Below, piece by piece: positions 25,325 to 33,686 of a DNA stretch of 64,000 nt. The notes under the pieces are model-generated. The model did not search any database, was not told the origin of the DNA, and saw only the letters and a list, made by a program, of their open reading frames with translations. The stretch's first letter is position 1; every line of letters begins with the position of its first letter. This DNA is from Clostridia bacterium (lineage in GTDB: Bacteria > Bacillota > Clostridia > Christensenellales > Borkfalkiaceae), in the NCBI GenBank assembly GCA_017473605.1, contig JAFUKM010000002.1:1-64000 (forward strand). The letters are read 5' to 3'. The translations under genes and the position numbers were made by a program.

Positions 25325-26836
25325 TTATTTTTTCGGTTTCATCGTCGGGAATAGTATAACGTCACGGATGGTGGAGCTGTCCGTAAGCAACATTACGAAT
25401 CTGTCCAAGCCCATACCCAAACCGCCTGTGGGGGGCAAACCGTATTCCAGCGCGTTGATGAAATCCTCATCCACTTGCGCGTCGTTGTTGCCCTTTGCGC
25501 GCTTCGCTTCCACTTGTTTTACCATACGCTGCTTTTGGTCGATAGGGTCGTTGAGTTCGGAGAACGCATTACCGTATTCGTGTCCGCAAATGAAATACTC
25601 GAAACGTTCGGTAAACGCAGGATTAGAAGGCTTGCGTTTTGCCAAAGGGGAGTTTTCCACAGGATAATCGTAAATCACGGTAGGTTGAATAAGTTTATCT
25701 TCCACGAACGCGTCGAACAGTTCGATAAGCACCCAGCCTTTGGTTGCGTTTTCGTGTTCAAGCTCCACACCCAAACCCTTCGCCGCCGCGCGCGCGTCTT
25801 CGTCGGTAGCCCAATCGTTATAATCGACGCCCGCGTACTTTTTCACCGCCTCCGCCATCGTAAGACGCGTCCAATCGCCCATGTGGATTTCCGTGCCTTG
25901 ATAGGTGATGTCCAGCGTTCCGCACACTTTCAGCGTTACCGTCTTATACAAGTCTTCAATCATATCCATCATATCGAAATAATCGCTGTACGCTTCGTAC
26001 ATTTCGATGGTGGTAAATTCGGGGTTGTGGTAAGCGTCCATACCTTCGTTACGGAAAATTCTGCCTACTTCGTACACTTTATCCATACCGCCGACAATAA
26101 GACGTTTTAAGAAAAGCTCCGTTTCGATACGCATATACATATCCAAATCGAGCGCGTTATGGTGGGTTTTGAAAGGTCTTGCGTCCGCGCCGATTTCGAG
26201 CGGCAACAAGGTGGGGGTATCCACTTCCAAATACCCGCGATTGTCAAGATAGTTGCGAATTTCTTTCAATATGAGCGAACGGGCGCGGAACGTATCGCGA
26301 ACGTCCTTGTTCATAATCAAATCCAAATGCCGCAAACGGTATTTCATATCCTTGTCTTGCAACCCGTTGTACTTTTCGGGCAGGGGGAGCAAAGACTTAC
26401 AAAGGAGCGTAAGTTCCGTTACGTGTACGGAAACTTCGCCCGTTTGCGTCTTGAACACGAATCCTTTAAACCCGAAAATATCGCCGATATCGTAATCCTT
26501 TTTATAGGACGTGTAGTTCTCTTCCCCGATATCTTGACGGGTAACGTAAATTTGGATAGAACCGCTCTTATCCGCAATATGCGAGAAAGACGCCTTCCCC
26601 ATAATACGGCGGGACATCATACGCCCTGCCATCGTCACCGTTTTCCCTTCGTACGTCTCGAAATTGTTTTTAATCGTTTCCGAATCGGCGTCTACGGGAT
26701 ATTTTACCTGCTCGTACGGGTTTTTACCTTCTCCGACGAGCTTTGCGAGTTTTTCGCGGCGGATTCTTGCCTGTTCAATAAGCTGTTCTTCTTCCGATAC
26801 GCCGTTTACGGGCGCGTTTTGCTTGTTCTCTTGCAT
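25325..26836 (-). CDS. lysS: Lysyl-tRNA synthetase, class II
   Basis: 503 residues, normal for LysRS-II. An OB-fold anticodon-binding domain (about 55-170) precedes the class II catalytic core: motif 2 FRNEGMDAYHNPEFT and motif 3 GLPPTGGLGMGLDRFVM. It charges tRNA-Lys. The start at 26836 has GAGG 6 nt upstream; the frame begins four codons earlier. A short acidic N-terminal extension precedes the OB-fold. Second gene of the greA operon. Confidence 0.96.
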   Translation of the reverse strand: MQENKQNAPVNGVSEEEQLIEQARIRREKLAKLVGEGKNPYEQVKYPVDADSETIKNNFETYEGKTVTMAGRMMSRRIMGKASFSHIADKSGSIQIYVTRQDIGEENYTSYKKDYDIGDIFGFKGFVFKTQTGEVSVHVTELTLLCKSLLPLPEKYNGLQDKDMKYRLRHLDLIMNKDVRDTFRARSLILKEIRNYLDNRGYLEVDTPTLLPLEIGADARPFKTHHNALDLDMYMRIETELFLKRLIVGGMDKVYEVGRIFRNEGMDAYHNPEFTTIEMYEAYSDYFDMMDMIEDLYKTVTLKVCGTLDITYQGTEIHMGDWTRLTMAEAVKKYAGVDYNDWATDEDARAAAKGLGVELEHENATKGWVLIELFDAFVEDKLIQPTVIYDYPVENSPLAKRKPSNPAFTERFEYFICGHEYGNAFSELNDPIDQKQRMVKQVEAKRAKGNNDAQVDEDFINALEYGLPPTGGLGMGLDRFVMLLTDSSTIRDVILFPTMKPKK

Positions 26837-26867
26837 GTATAACCTCACGTACTTCGCTTTCGCTGCG

Positions 26868-27344
26868 TTAATCTTCTAAAATTTCCTTGATGAGCAATTT
26901 ATATTCGCCGTCGGGCGCGTTTACCTTAACGATATCGCCCTTTTTGTGCTTCAAAAGCGCCGCGCCGACGGGGGATTCGTTGGAAATCTTGTTTTCGATT
27001 GCGTTCGCTTCCATCGAGCCTGTAATCTCATAGACTTCTTCTTCGTCCAAATCTTCGTCGTATACGCGCACCTTCGAACCGATATGCACGAACGTGTTGT
27101 CGCTGTTTTCCGCGATAATCACGGCGTTTTTCAGCTTGTAATCAAGGTCGGCGATTTCCAATTCGTTTGCCGCCTGTTCGTTGCGCGCCGCGTCGTATTC
27201 CGCGTTTTCCGACAAGTCGCCGTGGCTTCTTGCTTCCGCGATACGTTCCACGATTTCCTGACGTTTCACCGTCTGCAAATAGGTCAACTTTTCCTTCGCT
27301 TCGTCGTAACCCTTTTGCGTCATCATATATTGCTGTTCAGCCAT
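26868..27344 (-). CDS. greA: Transcription elongation factor GreA
   Basis: 158 residues: an N-terminal antiparallel coiled coil (about 1-75, with the acidic tip in the DLSENAEYDAARNEQ segment) and a C-terminal FKBP-like domain. GreA inserts the coiled coil into the RNA polymerase secondary channel to rescue backtracked complexes. GGAG lies 5 nt before ATG 27344. It heads a six-gene operon (greA, lysS, unknown, PLP decarboxylase, tmk, mntP) with a leader of about 165 nt. Confidence 0.95.
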   Translation of the reverse strand: MAEQQYMMTQKGYDEAKEKLTYLQTVKRQEIVERIAEARSHGDLSENAEYDAARNEQAANELEIADLDYKLKNAVIIAENSDNTFVHIGSKVRVYDEDLDEEEVYEITGSMEANAIENKISNESPVGAALLKHKKGDIVKVNAPDGEYKLLIKEILED

Positions 27345-27468
27345 AAACACTCCTTTCCGTTCCGCTTTTTATTTTGGCGCGCAAGCCCTTGCGATGACAA
27401 AATACTACCCTTAACATCTACAAAAAACACGCAAAAACCGCCCGTCCAACGGAACGAACAAAAATCTA

Positions 27469-27499
27469 CCGTGACTTTTCCCGCCAGAAAAAGCCACGG
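27469..27499 (-). promoter_or_regulatory. Stem-loop in the greA leader
   Basis: CCGTGACTTTT (27469-27479) pairs with AAAAGCCACGG (27489-27499), 11 bp with one mismatch that becomes G-U in the minus-strand RNA. It begins about 13 nt after the expected transcript start. Further downstream in the leader are G/C-rich and T-rich stretches around 27425-27460. Confidence 0.45.
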
Positions 27500-27518
27500 C
27501 ATTTATTTTTTCGTCCTT

Positions 27519-27547
27519 ATTATATATCATTTTCTTCCGTTTGTCAA
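27519..27547 (-). promoter_or_regulatory. Consensus promoter of the greA-lysS-tmk-mntP operon
   Basis: TTGACA (27542-27547), 17 bp, TATAAT (27519-27524), a perfect consensus promoter with no other promoter of this quality seen inside the operon. Confidence 0.9.
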
Positions 27548-27606
27548 TGATTTTTGGAAGTTTTCAAAAGAATTTCAAAGAAATTCCACAATCGCTTTCG
27601 CCGTTT

Positions 27607-28773
27607 TTAACGTTTCGACAAAAACGCCGACATCCTGTCAAACGCTTCGGAAAGGGCGTTCATGCTCGTCGCGTACGAAATACGCACGTTATTTCCGCCG
27701 AACGTCCCGAACGCATTGCCGGGTACTACCGCCACTTTTTCCGTTTTCAAAAGCCCTTCGGCAAACGATTCGCCGTTCAGCCCCGTCGATTTCACGGACG
27801 GGAACGCATAAAACGCGCCTTGCGGTTCGAAACAATGCAACCCGATTTCTTGCAAAGAGTGCAACACGAACTTTCTTCGTTTATCGTACGAATCTCGCAT
27901 TTCTTCCACCGTCGCAAAATTGTCGGAAAGCCCGTCTTTTAACGCTTCAATCGCCGCGTATTGGGACATAATCGGCGCGCAAAGCATACCGTATTGGTGA
28001 ATTTTGAACATAGCGTCGTCGATTTCCGTCGGCGCGCAGGCAAATCCCAAACGCCAGCCCGTCATCGCGAACGCTTTGGAAAATCCGCCCACGTACACCG
28101 TGCGTTCTTTCATACCGGGGAGCGCGGCGATACTCGCGTGTTTGCGCCCATAAGTAAGCTCCGCGTAAATTTCGTCGGTAATCACGAGCAAATCGTGACG
28201 GATAATTACTTTTGCAATCGCTTCCAACTCCTCCTTGGTCATAATCGCGCCCGTGGGATTATTGGGATAGGTAAGAATAATCGCTTTCGTCTTTTCCGTA
28301 ATCGCCTTTTCCAAATATTCGGGCTTCAATACGAAATTGTCTTCTTCGCGGCACTCTACGTGTACGGGTACGCCGTCCGACATCGCAACGAGCGGCGAAT
28401 AGGACACGTAAGCAGGGTCGGGCACGAGAATTTCGTCGCCCCGTTCCACACACGCACGGAGCGCAAGGTCGATGGCTTCGCTGCCGCCCACCGTGATAAG
28501 GATATGCTTGGGGTCGTATTCCAAGCCGAACCGTTCTTTTAAGTATTTGGACACAAGCTCCAAAAGCGTCGGAAGTCCGCGGTTGCCCGTATATTGCGTA
28601 TAACCCCTTTGCAAAGAAGTAATCGCCGCCGAGCGCACTTTCCACGGCGTAACGAAATCAGGCTCTCCCACGCCAAGGGAAATCGCGCCTTCCGTTTCCC
28701 GCACGATATCGAAAAACTTTCTTATACCGCTCGGTTGCATCATTTTCGATTTTTGATTGACAAAATCGCGCAT
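27607..28773 (-). CDS. Class I/II aminotransferase (AspB/PatA-like)
   Basis: A 388-residue PLP aminotransferase of subgroup I-gamma. Visible residues: YPNNPTG (Asn contacting PLP), DEIYAELTYG, the Schiff-base Lys in GGFSKAFAMTGWRLG, and the C-terminal Arg in NNVRISYA. Likely substrate is aspartate or another small or aromatic amino acid with 2-oxoglutarate. It sits downstream of an Lrp-type regulator, a common pairing for amino-acid metabolism genes. The start ATG 28773 has only a weak AGAG upstream. Confidence 0.88.
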   Translation of the reverse strand: MRDFVNQKSKMMQPSGIRKFFDIVRETEGAISLGVGEPDFVTPWKVRSAAITSLQRGYTQYTGNRGLPTLLELVSKYLKERFGLEYDPKHILITVGGSEAIDLALRACVERGDEILVPDPAYVSYSPLVAMSDGVPVHVECREEDNFVLKPEYLEKAITEKTKAIILTYPNNPTGAIMTKEELEAIAKVIIRHDLLVITDEIYAELTYGRKHASIAALPGMKERTVYVGGFSKAFAMTGWRLGFACAPTEIDDAMFKIHQYGMLCAPIMSQYAAIEALKDGLSDNFATVEEMRDSYDKRRKFVLHSLQEIGLHCFEPQGAFYAFPSVKSTGLNGESFAEGLLKTEKVAVVPGNAFGTFGGNNVRISYATSMNALSEAFDRMSAFLSKR

Positions 28774-28801
28774 AATTCTCTAAATTCCTTATTAAAATGA
28801 A

Positions 28802-28853
28802 CGTACCAGGTACGAGTTTACGAGTATAGTGAAGTTTTTACGCCCTGCGTCAA
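28802..28853 (-). promoter_or_regulatory. Candidate promoter and palindromic operator before the aminotransferase
   Basis: Minus strand TTGACG (28848-28853), a long 19-bp spacer and TATACT (28823-28828); 8 nt after the -10 lies the palindrome CGTACC-A-GGTACG (28802-28814), at about +1 to +15. A GTGAAGT/ACTTCAC inverted repeat also spans 28830-28861. The palindrome may be a binding site for the adjacent Lrp-type regulator (inference). Confidence 0.4.
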
Positions 28854-28865
28854 TACTTCACCTTG

Positions 28866-29357
28866 TCAGGCGTGAACGGATAAACGGTAGTCCGTGTCCT
28901 CCTTTTCCGTCGCCACGCCTTCTATTTTATACTTCTTCAAAATAAAGTGGGTCGCCGTGCTCAACACGCCGTCGAAGGTAGAAATGCGTTCGGAAACGAA
29001 ACGGGACACTTGCTGTAAAGAACGGTCTTCCACAAACACCGCCAAGTCGTACGCGCCGCTCATAAGATATACCGATTTCACTTCGGGGAAGGAAGCGATT
29101 TGTTTTGCAATGCCGTCAAACCCTTCTTTTTTCTTGGGGGTAACTTTGACTTCTATCAACGCGCAAACAAGCGAGTCGTCCGCTTTTTCGTCGTTGACAA
29201 TCGCCGTATATTTTACGAGCAAACCGCTCTTTTCCATCGCTTGAATACACGCCTTCACTTCCGATTCTTCCACGGAGAGCATCGCCGCAATCTTCTTGGG
29301 CGCAATGCGCGCGTCTTCGGTGAGTACGTTCAAAATGTCCTTTTCGAGTGTCGTCAT
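28866..29357 (-). CDS. Lrp/AsnC-family transcriptional regulator
   Basis: 163 residues: an N-terminal winged helix-turn-helix (about 1-55, starting TTLEKDILNVLTEDARI) and an AsnC-type RAM ligand domain (about 65-150, with SGAYDLAVFVE). Such proteins sense amino acids as octamers. The long upstream frame is rejected; ATG 29357 has AAGGAG 7 nt upstream. It lies between a small unknown gene (14-nt gap) and the aminotransferase it may control. Confidence 0.9.
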   Translation of the reverse strand: MTTLEKDILNVLTEDARIAPKKIAAMLSVEESEVKACIQAMEKSGLLVKYTAIVNDEKADDSLVCALIEVKVTPKKKEGFDGIAKQIASFPEVKSVYLMSGAYDLAVFVEDRSLQQVSRFVSERISTFDGVLSTATHFILKKYKIEGVATEKEDTDYRLSVHA

Positions 29358-29371
29358 AGTATTTCTCCTTG

Positions 29372-29626
29372 TTATATAAGGTTTTCCAAAAATAAGTGGT
29401 CGTACCCCAAACTCTCCACGAAATCCCTGCCGATAAATTTGACGTGATTGAACTTCGCAAAATTGAAAATATGCGTTTTCGTCAAAACGGGCGTGGGAAT
29501 ATCCAGCTCGTGGCAAATATCCGTCAAATAATCGAAAAAGTGGGAATACGTAAGTTTTTCGGGGTTCTCGTATACAAATTGTTTACGGATTTTTCCGTCC
29601 GTCATCAGTTTAGCCCAAATTCTCAT
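29372..29626 (-). CDS. Small hypothetical protein on a leaderless transcript
   Basis: An 84-residue basic/aromatic protein (starts MRIWAKLMTDGKI) with no signal peptide or membrane segment, of unknown family. ATG 29626 is 6 nt after a TATAAT box, so the mRNA should start at the ATG; the in-frame extension to 29701 lies upstream of the promoter and is rejected. It is co-directional with the Lrp regulator 14 nt downstream. Confidence 0.6.
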   Translation of the reverse strand: MRIWAKLMTDGKIRKQFVYENPEKLTYSHFFDYLTDICHELDIPTPVLTKTHIFNFAKFNHVKFIGRDFVESLGYDHLFLENLI

Positions 29627-29632
29627 ATTCGT

Positions 29633-29661
29633 ATTATACACGAAACGGAGAAAAAAGTAAA
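29633..29661 (-). promoter_or_regulatory. Leaderless sigma-A promoter
   Basis: TTTACT (29656-29661), 17 bp, TATAAT (29633-29638), then 6 nt (ACGAAT) and ATG 29626. Confidence 0.75.
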
Positions 29662-29872
29662 CCGTTTCAAAGGAAAAAACGCTCATTTTTCCTTTTTTCA
29701 CAAGGCATATTCACAAAAAAAACCGCATACGATAAAGCAAGTCCGCGTTCGGCGTAAAAAATCGCCGCGGTTACCGTAATAAAAAATACGGTTTTTACAA
29801 AAACGGACAAAAACGGCTTTTCTTCCCGAAATTTTGACCGAAAAGCTTTGCTATGATGGAGGTAACGGCGTT

Positions 29873-30673
29873 ATGCGACTGCGCGCACGTAAAAAACAAC
29901 CCCGTTCGTCGGATAAAAAGGGCGCGATTGCGGTCATCGCCACGCTGCTCGTCGCGCTGTTTTGCGTAATTTCCGTGCCTGCTTACGTAGTACGAAACCG
30001 CGCGGAAACCGCCGTTTTGGCTTCCGCCGCCCGTTCCCTGCCCGTTTACAGCGTGGAAACGCAGGAAAAGAAAGTGGCAATCAGTTTCGATTGTGCTTGG
30101 GGCGTGGAATACACGCAAAAATTGCTGGATATCATGGAACAAAACGACGTACGTTGCACCTTTTTCGCCGTACAGTTTTGGGTGGAGAAATATCCACAGT
30201 ACGCCGCCGCCATCGTCGAAGCGGGACACGAATTGGGCACACACAGCCGCACACACTCGTATATGAGCAAACTGTCGGAAGCGGAAATTATAGACGAGCT
30301 GAAAACTTCTTGCGAAGCCATTGAAAAGGCGACGGGGCAAAAAACCGATTTGTTCCGCGCGCCGTACGGGGATTACAACAATCTTTTAATCGATACGGCA
30401 AAGAGCATGGGTTTATACACGATTCAATGGGACGTGGACTCGCTCGATTGGAAAAACCTTTCGGCTACGGAAATTGCCATGCGGATTATCAACGGCGCAA
30501 AAAACGGCTCGATTATTCTTTGCCACAATAACGGACTACACACCGCCGAAGCCCTGCCCCTTATTTTTTCCACGTTGAAAAACCGCGGCTACGAGTTTGT
30601 TCCCATAGGCGAACTTATTTATAAATCCAACTATACGATAGACGCCAACGGACGGCAACACGCAAACGCTTAA
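29873..30673 (+). CDS. Polysaccharide deacetylase, PdaB-like
   Basis: 266 residues with one N-terminal transmembrane anchor (about 22-42) and an outer NodB domain. The motif-1 region is ISFDCAWG (Asp kept, the second Asp of the usual F-D-D replaced as in PdaB), motif 2 is HSRTH (zinc ligands), motif 3 RAPYGDYN, and HNNG near the end. PdaB of Bacillus acts late in sporulation on cortex or wall glycan. GGAGG lies 10 nt before ATG 29873. Standalone gene; no clear promoter found. Confidence 0.82.
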   Translation: MRLRARKKQPRSSDKKGAIAVIATLLVALFCVISVPAYVVRNRAETAVLASAARSLPVYSVETQEKKVAISFDCAWGVEYTQKLLDIMEQNDVRCTFFAVQFWVEKYPQYAAAIVEAGHELGTHSRTHSYMSKLSEAEIIDELKTSCEAIEKATGQKTDLFRAPYGDYNNLLIDTAKSMGLYTIQWDVDSLDWKNLSATEIAMRIINGAKNGSIILCHNNGLHTAEALPLIFSTLKNRGYEFVPIGELIYKSNYTIDANGRQHANA

Positions 30674-30767
30674 ACGCCGTTTTCATCGTCGCGCATGGGG
30701 TTTAGTAGGCTACCGTGGCGCGTTTACCCGACAATAAAAATATTTTTAGATACGACAGGAGGTATTT

Positions 30768-31472
30768 ATGAACTACGTTACAGAGAAAAACAACAAGGTT
30801 TACGTAATGGGGGAAATCGTGAGTGACGCTACCTTTTCCCACGAAGTGTACGGAGAAGGGTTTTACGAGTTTTTCGTCCGCGTCATGCGCCTTTCGGGGC
30901 AAGCGGACGTTTTGCCCGTCACCCTTTCCGAACGGCTGATACAAGGAGGTATGCTGGGCAAAGGCAAAACCATTTGCGCCGTAGGACAGTTTCGAAGCTA
31001 TAACAAAATCGAAAACGGGAAGTCCCGTCTGATGTTGACGGTATTCGTGCGTGAGCTTCTGGAAGAATTGCCGAACAAAAACCCCAACAGTATCCTTTTA
31101 AGCGGATATATTTGCAAACCGCCCGTATACCGCACCACGCCGTTTAATCGGGAAATCGCGGACGTGCTGATTGCCGTCAACCGCGCCTATAATAAATCCG
31201 ATTATATCCCCTGTATCGCCTGGGGACGAAACGCGCGCTTTGTAAAAAATCTCGGCGTGGGGGATAGAATCGCCGTATCAGGCAGAATCCAAAGCCGCGA
31301 ATACCAAAAAAAACTGTCGGAAACGGACGTCAAGACGATGACGGCGTACGAAGTATCCGTATCCAAGCTCGCCGCGTTCGATTCGGGAGAAGATTTCGAT
31401 ATCGAAGGGGAATTCGATTTATATACCTTGGGGCAAAACCCGAAAATGCACGCTGCTTCTTCCGATTATTAA
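30768..31472 (+). CDS. Protein with two tandem SSB-like OB domains
   Basis: A 234-residue protein. Residues about 8-100 and 108-205 look like two successive OB-folds: each contains a G-x-I / S-G-Y-I strand, and the second ends with the SSB-like VPCIAWGRNARFVKNLGVGDRIAVSGRIQSREYQ stretch (described in parts: CIAWG, GDRIAVSGRIQSREY). The acidic C-terminus lacks the DDDIPF-type tip of true SSB. A single-stranded DNA-binding role is plausible; the housekeeping SSB is probably elsewhere. GGAGG precedes the ATG and a strong terminator follows. Confidence 0.65.
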   Translation: MNYVTEKNNKVYVMGEIVSDATFSHEVYGEGFYEFFVRVMRLSGQADVLPVTLSERLIQGGMLGKGKTICAVGQFRSYNKIENGKSRLMLTVFVRELLEELPNKNPNSILLSGYICKPPVYRTTPFNREIADVLIAVNRAYNKSDYIPCIAWGRNARFVKNLGVGDRIAVSGRIQSREYQKKLSETDVKTMTAYEVSVSKLAAFDSGEDFDIEGEFDLYTLGQNPKMHAASSDY

Positions 31473-31479
31473 GTTTTAC

Positions 31480-31515
31480 ACGCCACGTATGGGGGTATAC
31501 CGCCATACGTGGCGT
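31480..31515 (+). terminator. Terminator after the SSB-like gene
   Basis: ACGCCACGTATGG (31480-31492) pairs with CCATACGTGGCGT (31503-31515), followed by Ts. Confidence 0.85.
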
Positions 31516-31626
31516 TTTTAATCGACAAAAAAACCAAAAAGATTTTCTCTTCTTTACGTTCTACCGTCCAACCTTTTGGCATAGAATAGAACATAGATAA
31601 AAGCAAAAGCAAGGAGAAAATTTTGT

Positions 31627-32553
31627 ATGAACGAAGAAATCGAATACGCGGAAATGCTGGAAATCCCCGTGTCTACGGTGAACGTAGTCCGTAAAAAACG
31701 CCAAAAGAGCAAGCGTAAAAACGCGCCGCCCTTTTATCCGAACGAAGAAAAAACGTCGCCCGATTTGAAAGATTCGGTCATCGCGCAAGTTAACGATAAG
31801 CTGTTTGAAAACGCCGAAGAAAAAATCACGGCGGACGCCGCCCTGTTTGCGGAAAGCGCCAACAGCGACGGAGAACTCCGTTTCGACGACGTTCCCGAAC
31901 GCATTGACACTATCCGTTTATACGGCGAAAACGAACGCCCGTATTTTGAAGATATGCCGCAAGAATTTGACGGTGTAGACGACGCGCAATTCCCCGTGTA
32001 CCCCACCGAAAACGTCGCCGAGAAAAAGCTTCGTCGCGTACTTGGGGTGGAGTTTGCTCTCGCTTGCGCGCTTTGCGGCGGTATTTTTCTTACCAACGTT
32101 TTTCTCCCCGGCAGCGCGATTAACACCTTCTTCCGCTCGCTTGGCAATACGACGGAAGAACAAGCCGACGCGCGGGAATACACGGATTTTACGCTCACGA
32201 GCGTCGTTAACGACTATACGGACGTAGAAATGTCGTTATCGGAAACGGGCGTGCTTACCTTCCAAAAAGCGTGTTGCGTATATCCTGCCGCCGACGGCAC
32301 GGTGCGCGACGTCGTGTTGACGGAAGCAGGTACGTATACGGTAAAAATCGGGCACTCCGACTCTTTTACGGGCGTTATCGAAGGGTTAAATCAGGTTTAT
32401 TATTCGGTAGGCGACGAAGTGAAGGCGAACGTACCCGTAGGGTATACGGGCGGCGAAACGCAAGTACAGGTTACTATGTACTCGGACGGAACGCTTTTGA
32501 ACTGTTTTGAAATCACGGAAGAAAACTGTCTTGCCTGGATAGTGCAAGAATAA
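31627..32553 (+). CDS. SpoIVFA-like regulator with degenerate LytM domain
   Basis: 308 residues. A long acidic, probably disordered N-terminal region (about 1-135), one transmembrane helix (about 143-160) and an outer domain whose end (GLNQVYYSVGDEVKANVPVGYTGG, about 256-279) matches the M23/LytM core but lacks its metal ligands. SpoIVFA has exactly this plan and holds SpoIVFB inactive in the mother-cell-derived membrane until signalled. The adjacent SpoIVFB gene, 6 nt downstream, supports the call. CATAGAAT at 31580-31587 resembles a sigma-E -10 (weak evidence). Confidence 0.7.
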   Translation: MNEEIEYAEMLEIPVSTVNVVRKKRQKSKRKNAPPFYPNEEKTSPDLKDSVIAQVNDKLFENAEEKITADAALFAESANSDGELRFDDVPERIDTIRLYGENERPYFEDMPQEFDGVDDAQFPVYPTENVAEKKLRRVLGVEFALACALCGGIFLTNVFLPGSAINTFFRSLGNTTEEQADAREYTDFTLTSVVNDYTDVEMSLSETGVLTFQKACCVYPAADGTVRDVVLTEAGTYTVKIGHSDSFTGVIEGLNQVYYSVGDEVKANVPVGYTGGETQVQVTMYSDGTLLNCFEITEENCLAWIVQE

Positions 32554-32559
32554 ACGGAT

Positions 32560-33528
32560 ATGCGCTTCCAAAACCAAGCAAAGCGACAGAAAACCTGTCG
32601 CTTTTTCCGTAGCAAAAAACAAAAGCCCGACGAAAAACGCAAAAGACAGTCCCTGTTCCGCCTGCACCCTTTTTTTCTCTTGGTCGGCGCATGGTATTGC
32701 TTTAAAGGCGAGCTGTTTCTCTTTTTGATGAGCTGCCTTGTTGCCGTTCAACACGAGTGCGCACACGCCTTTGCCGCCGCAAAACTGGGCTATAAACTGA
32801 ATAAAATCGTGCTTATGCCGTTTGGCGCCGTCATCGACGGAGATTTGCGCGGCGTTTCCTTTAAAGACGAAATTTTTATCGCGCTTTGCGGGCCGCTTTG
32901 CAACCTGATTACCGCAGCGTTTTTCGCCGCGCTTTGGTGGTTTACCCCCGATACGTACGCGTTTACGGACACCGCTTGCTATTCTTCTCTCTCTGTTGCG
33001 CTCGTCAACTTTTTGCCTGCGTATCCCTTAGACGGGGGCAGAATTTTCCGTTGCGCGCTCGCGCGGTGTTTTATGAAACGGTACGCCGAAACAACGAAAG
33101 CGGAACGACTCGCCAACATGATAAGCCGTATCGTTTCCTTATCGTTTGCCGCGCTCGCTTTATGCCTGTTCGTCGCCACCGCCATACGGGGCGAAACCAA
33201 CCTTTCCTTATTGCCTTTCTCCGTATTTTTATTCGTCGGCGCAATCGGCAATAAAAACAGCCCCGCCGCATACGAAAAAATCGATTTTTCTTGCCGCGAC
33301 GCGATAAGAAAGGGCGTGGAACTTCGCCGCGTTGCCGTGTCCGAACACTGCCCCGTCAAAGACGCCTTGCGATACGTCGCAAACGGCAGCTATCTCGTTT
33401 TGGAAGTATACGACGATAACGAACGCAAACGTTTCGAACTACCGCAAAACGAACTCGCCGAATATTTTTCACGAGCGCCGTCGCCGTATACGACGCTTGG
33501 GGAGTTATTTTTGTATAAAAATGCGTAA
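32560..33528 (+). CDS. spoIVFB: M50 site-2 protease, SpoIVFB-like
   Basis: 322 residues with about six transmembrane segments. Zinc-site motif HECAH (65-69) and the distal NFLPAYPLDGGR (Asp158) are intact, and HPFFLLVGAW aligns with the SpoIVFB N-terminus. SpoIVFB cleaves pro-sigma-K within the membrane during sporulation. Unusual: about 30 extra basic residues at the N-terminus, a weak ribosome-binding site, and a terminator-like hairpin inside codons 7-16. No CBS domain follows the membrane part; about 75 C-terminal residues are soluble. Confidence 0.82.
   Translation: MRFQNQAKRQKTCRFFRSKKQKPDEKRKRQSLFRLHPFFLLVGAWYCFKGELFLFLMSCLVAVQHECAHAFAAAKLGYKLNKIVLMPFGAVIDGDLRGVSFKDEIFIALCGPLCNLITAAFFAALWWFTPDTYAFTDTACYSSLSVALVNFLPAYPLDGGRIFRCALARCFMKRYAETTKAERLANMISRIVSLSFAALALCLFVATAIRGETNLSLLPFSVFLFVGAIGNKNSPAAYEKIDFSCRDAIRKGVELRRVAVSEHCPVKDALRYVANGSYLVLEVYDDNERKRFELPQNELAEYFSRAPSPYTTLGELFLYKNA
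32581..32606 (+). terminator. Intrinsic terminator-like hairpin inside the spoIVFB start
   Basis: AAGCGACAG (32581-32589) pairs with CTGTCGCTT (32595-32603) followed by Ts to 32606. It begins about 28 nt after the spoIVFA-like stop codon and within the spoIVFB reading frame, for which no later start codon precedes the conserved region. Confidence 0.55.
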
Positions 33529-33575
33529 AAAACAGTAAAATTGCATAATTTTTGTAAAGGTTTACTCAAAACCCC

Positions 33576-33604
33576 TTGCAAAAGTGAAAAAGCTGTGTTA
33601 TACT
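33576..33604 (+). promoter_or_regulatory. Promoter for the RNase G gene
   Basis: TTGCAA (33576-33581), 17 bp, TATACT (33599-33604); leader of about 75 nt. Confidence 0.7.
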
Positions 33605-33686
33605 AATACGGTACAACTTATAAACCGCACGGCTCGGGCGATATTTTCGTTTTGCGGCGACCAAATAGACAAAAAGGAAACTGCAA

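Noticed and set aside
24264..25667. Long plus-strand ORF spanning the decarboxylase, unknown and lysS genes
   Set aside because: Crosses three real minus-strand genes and has no motif.
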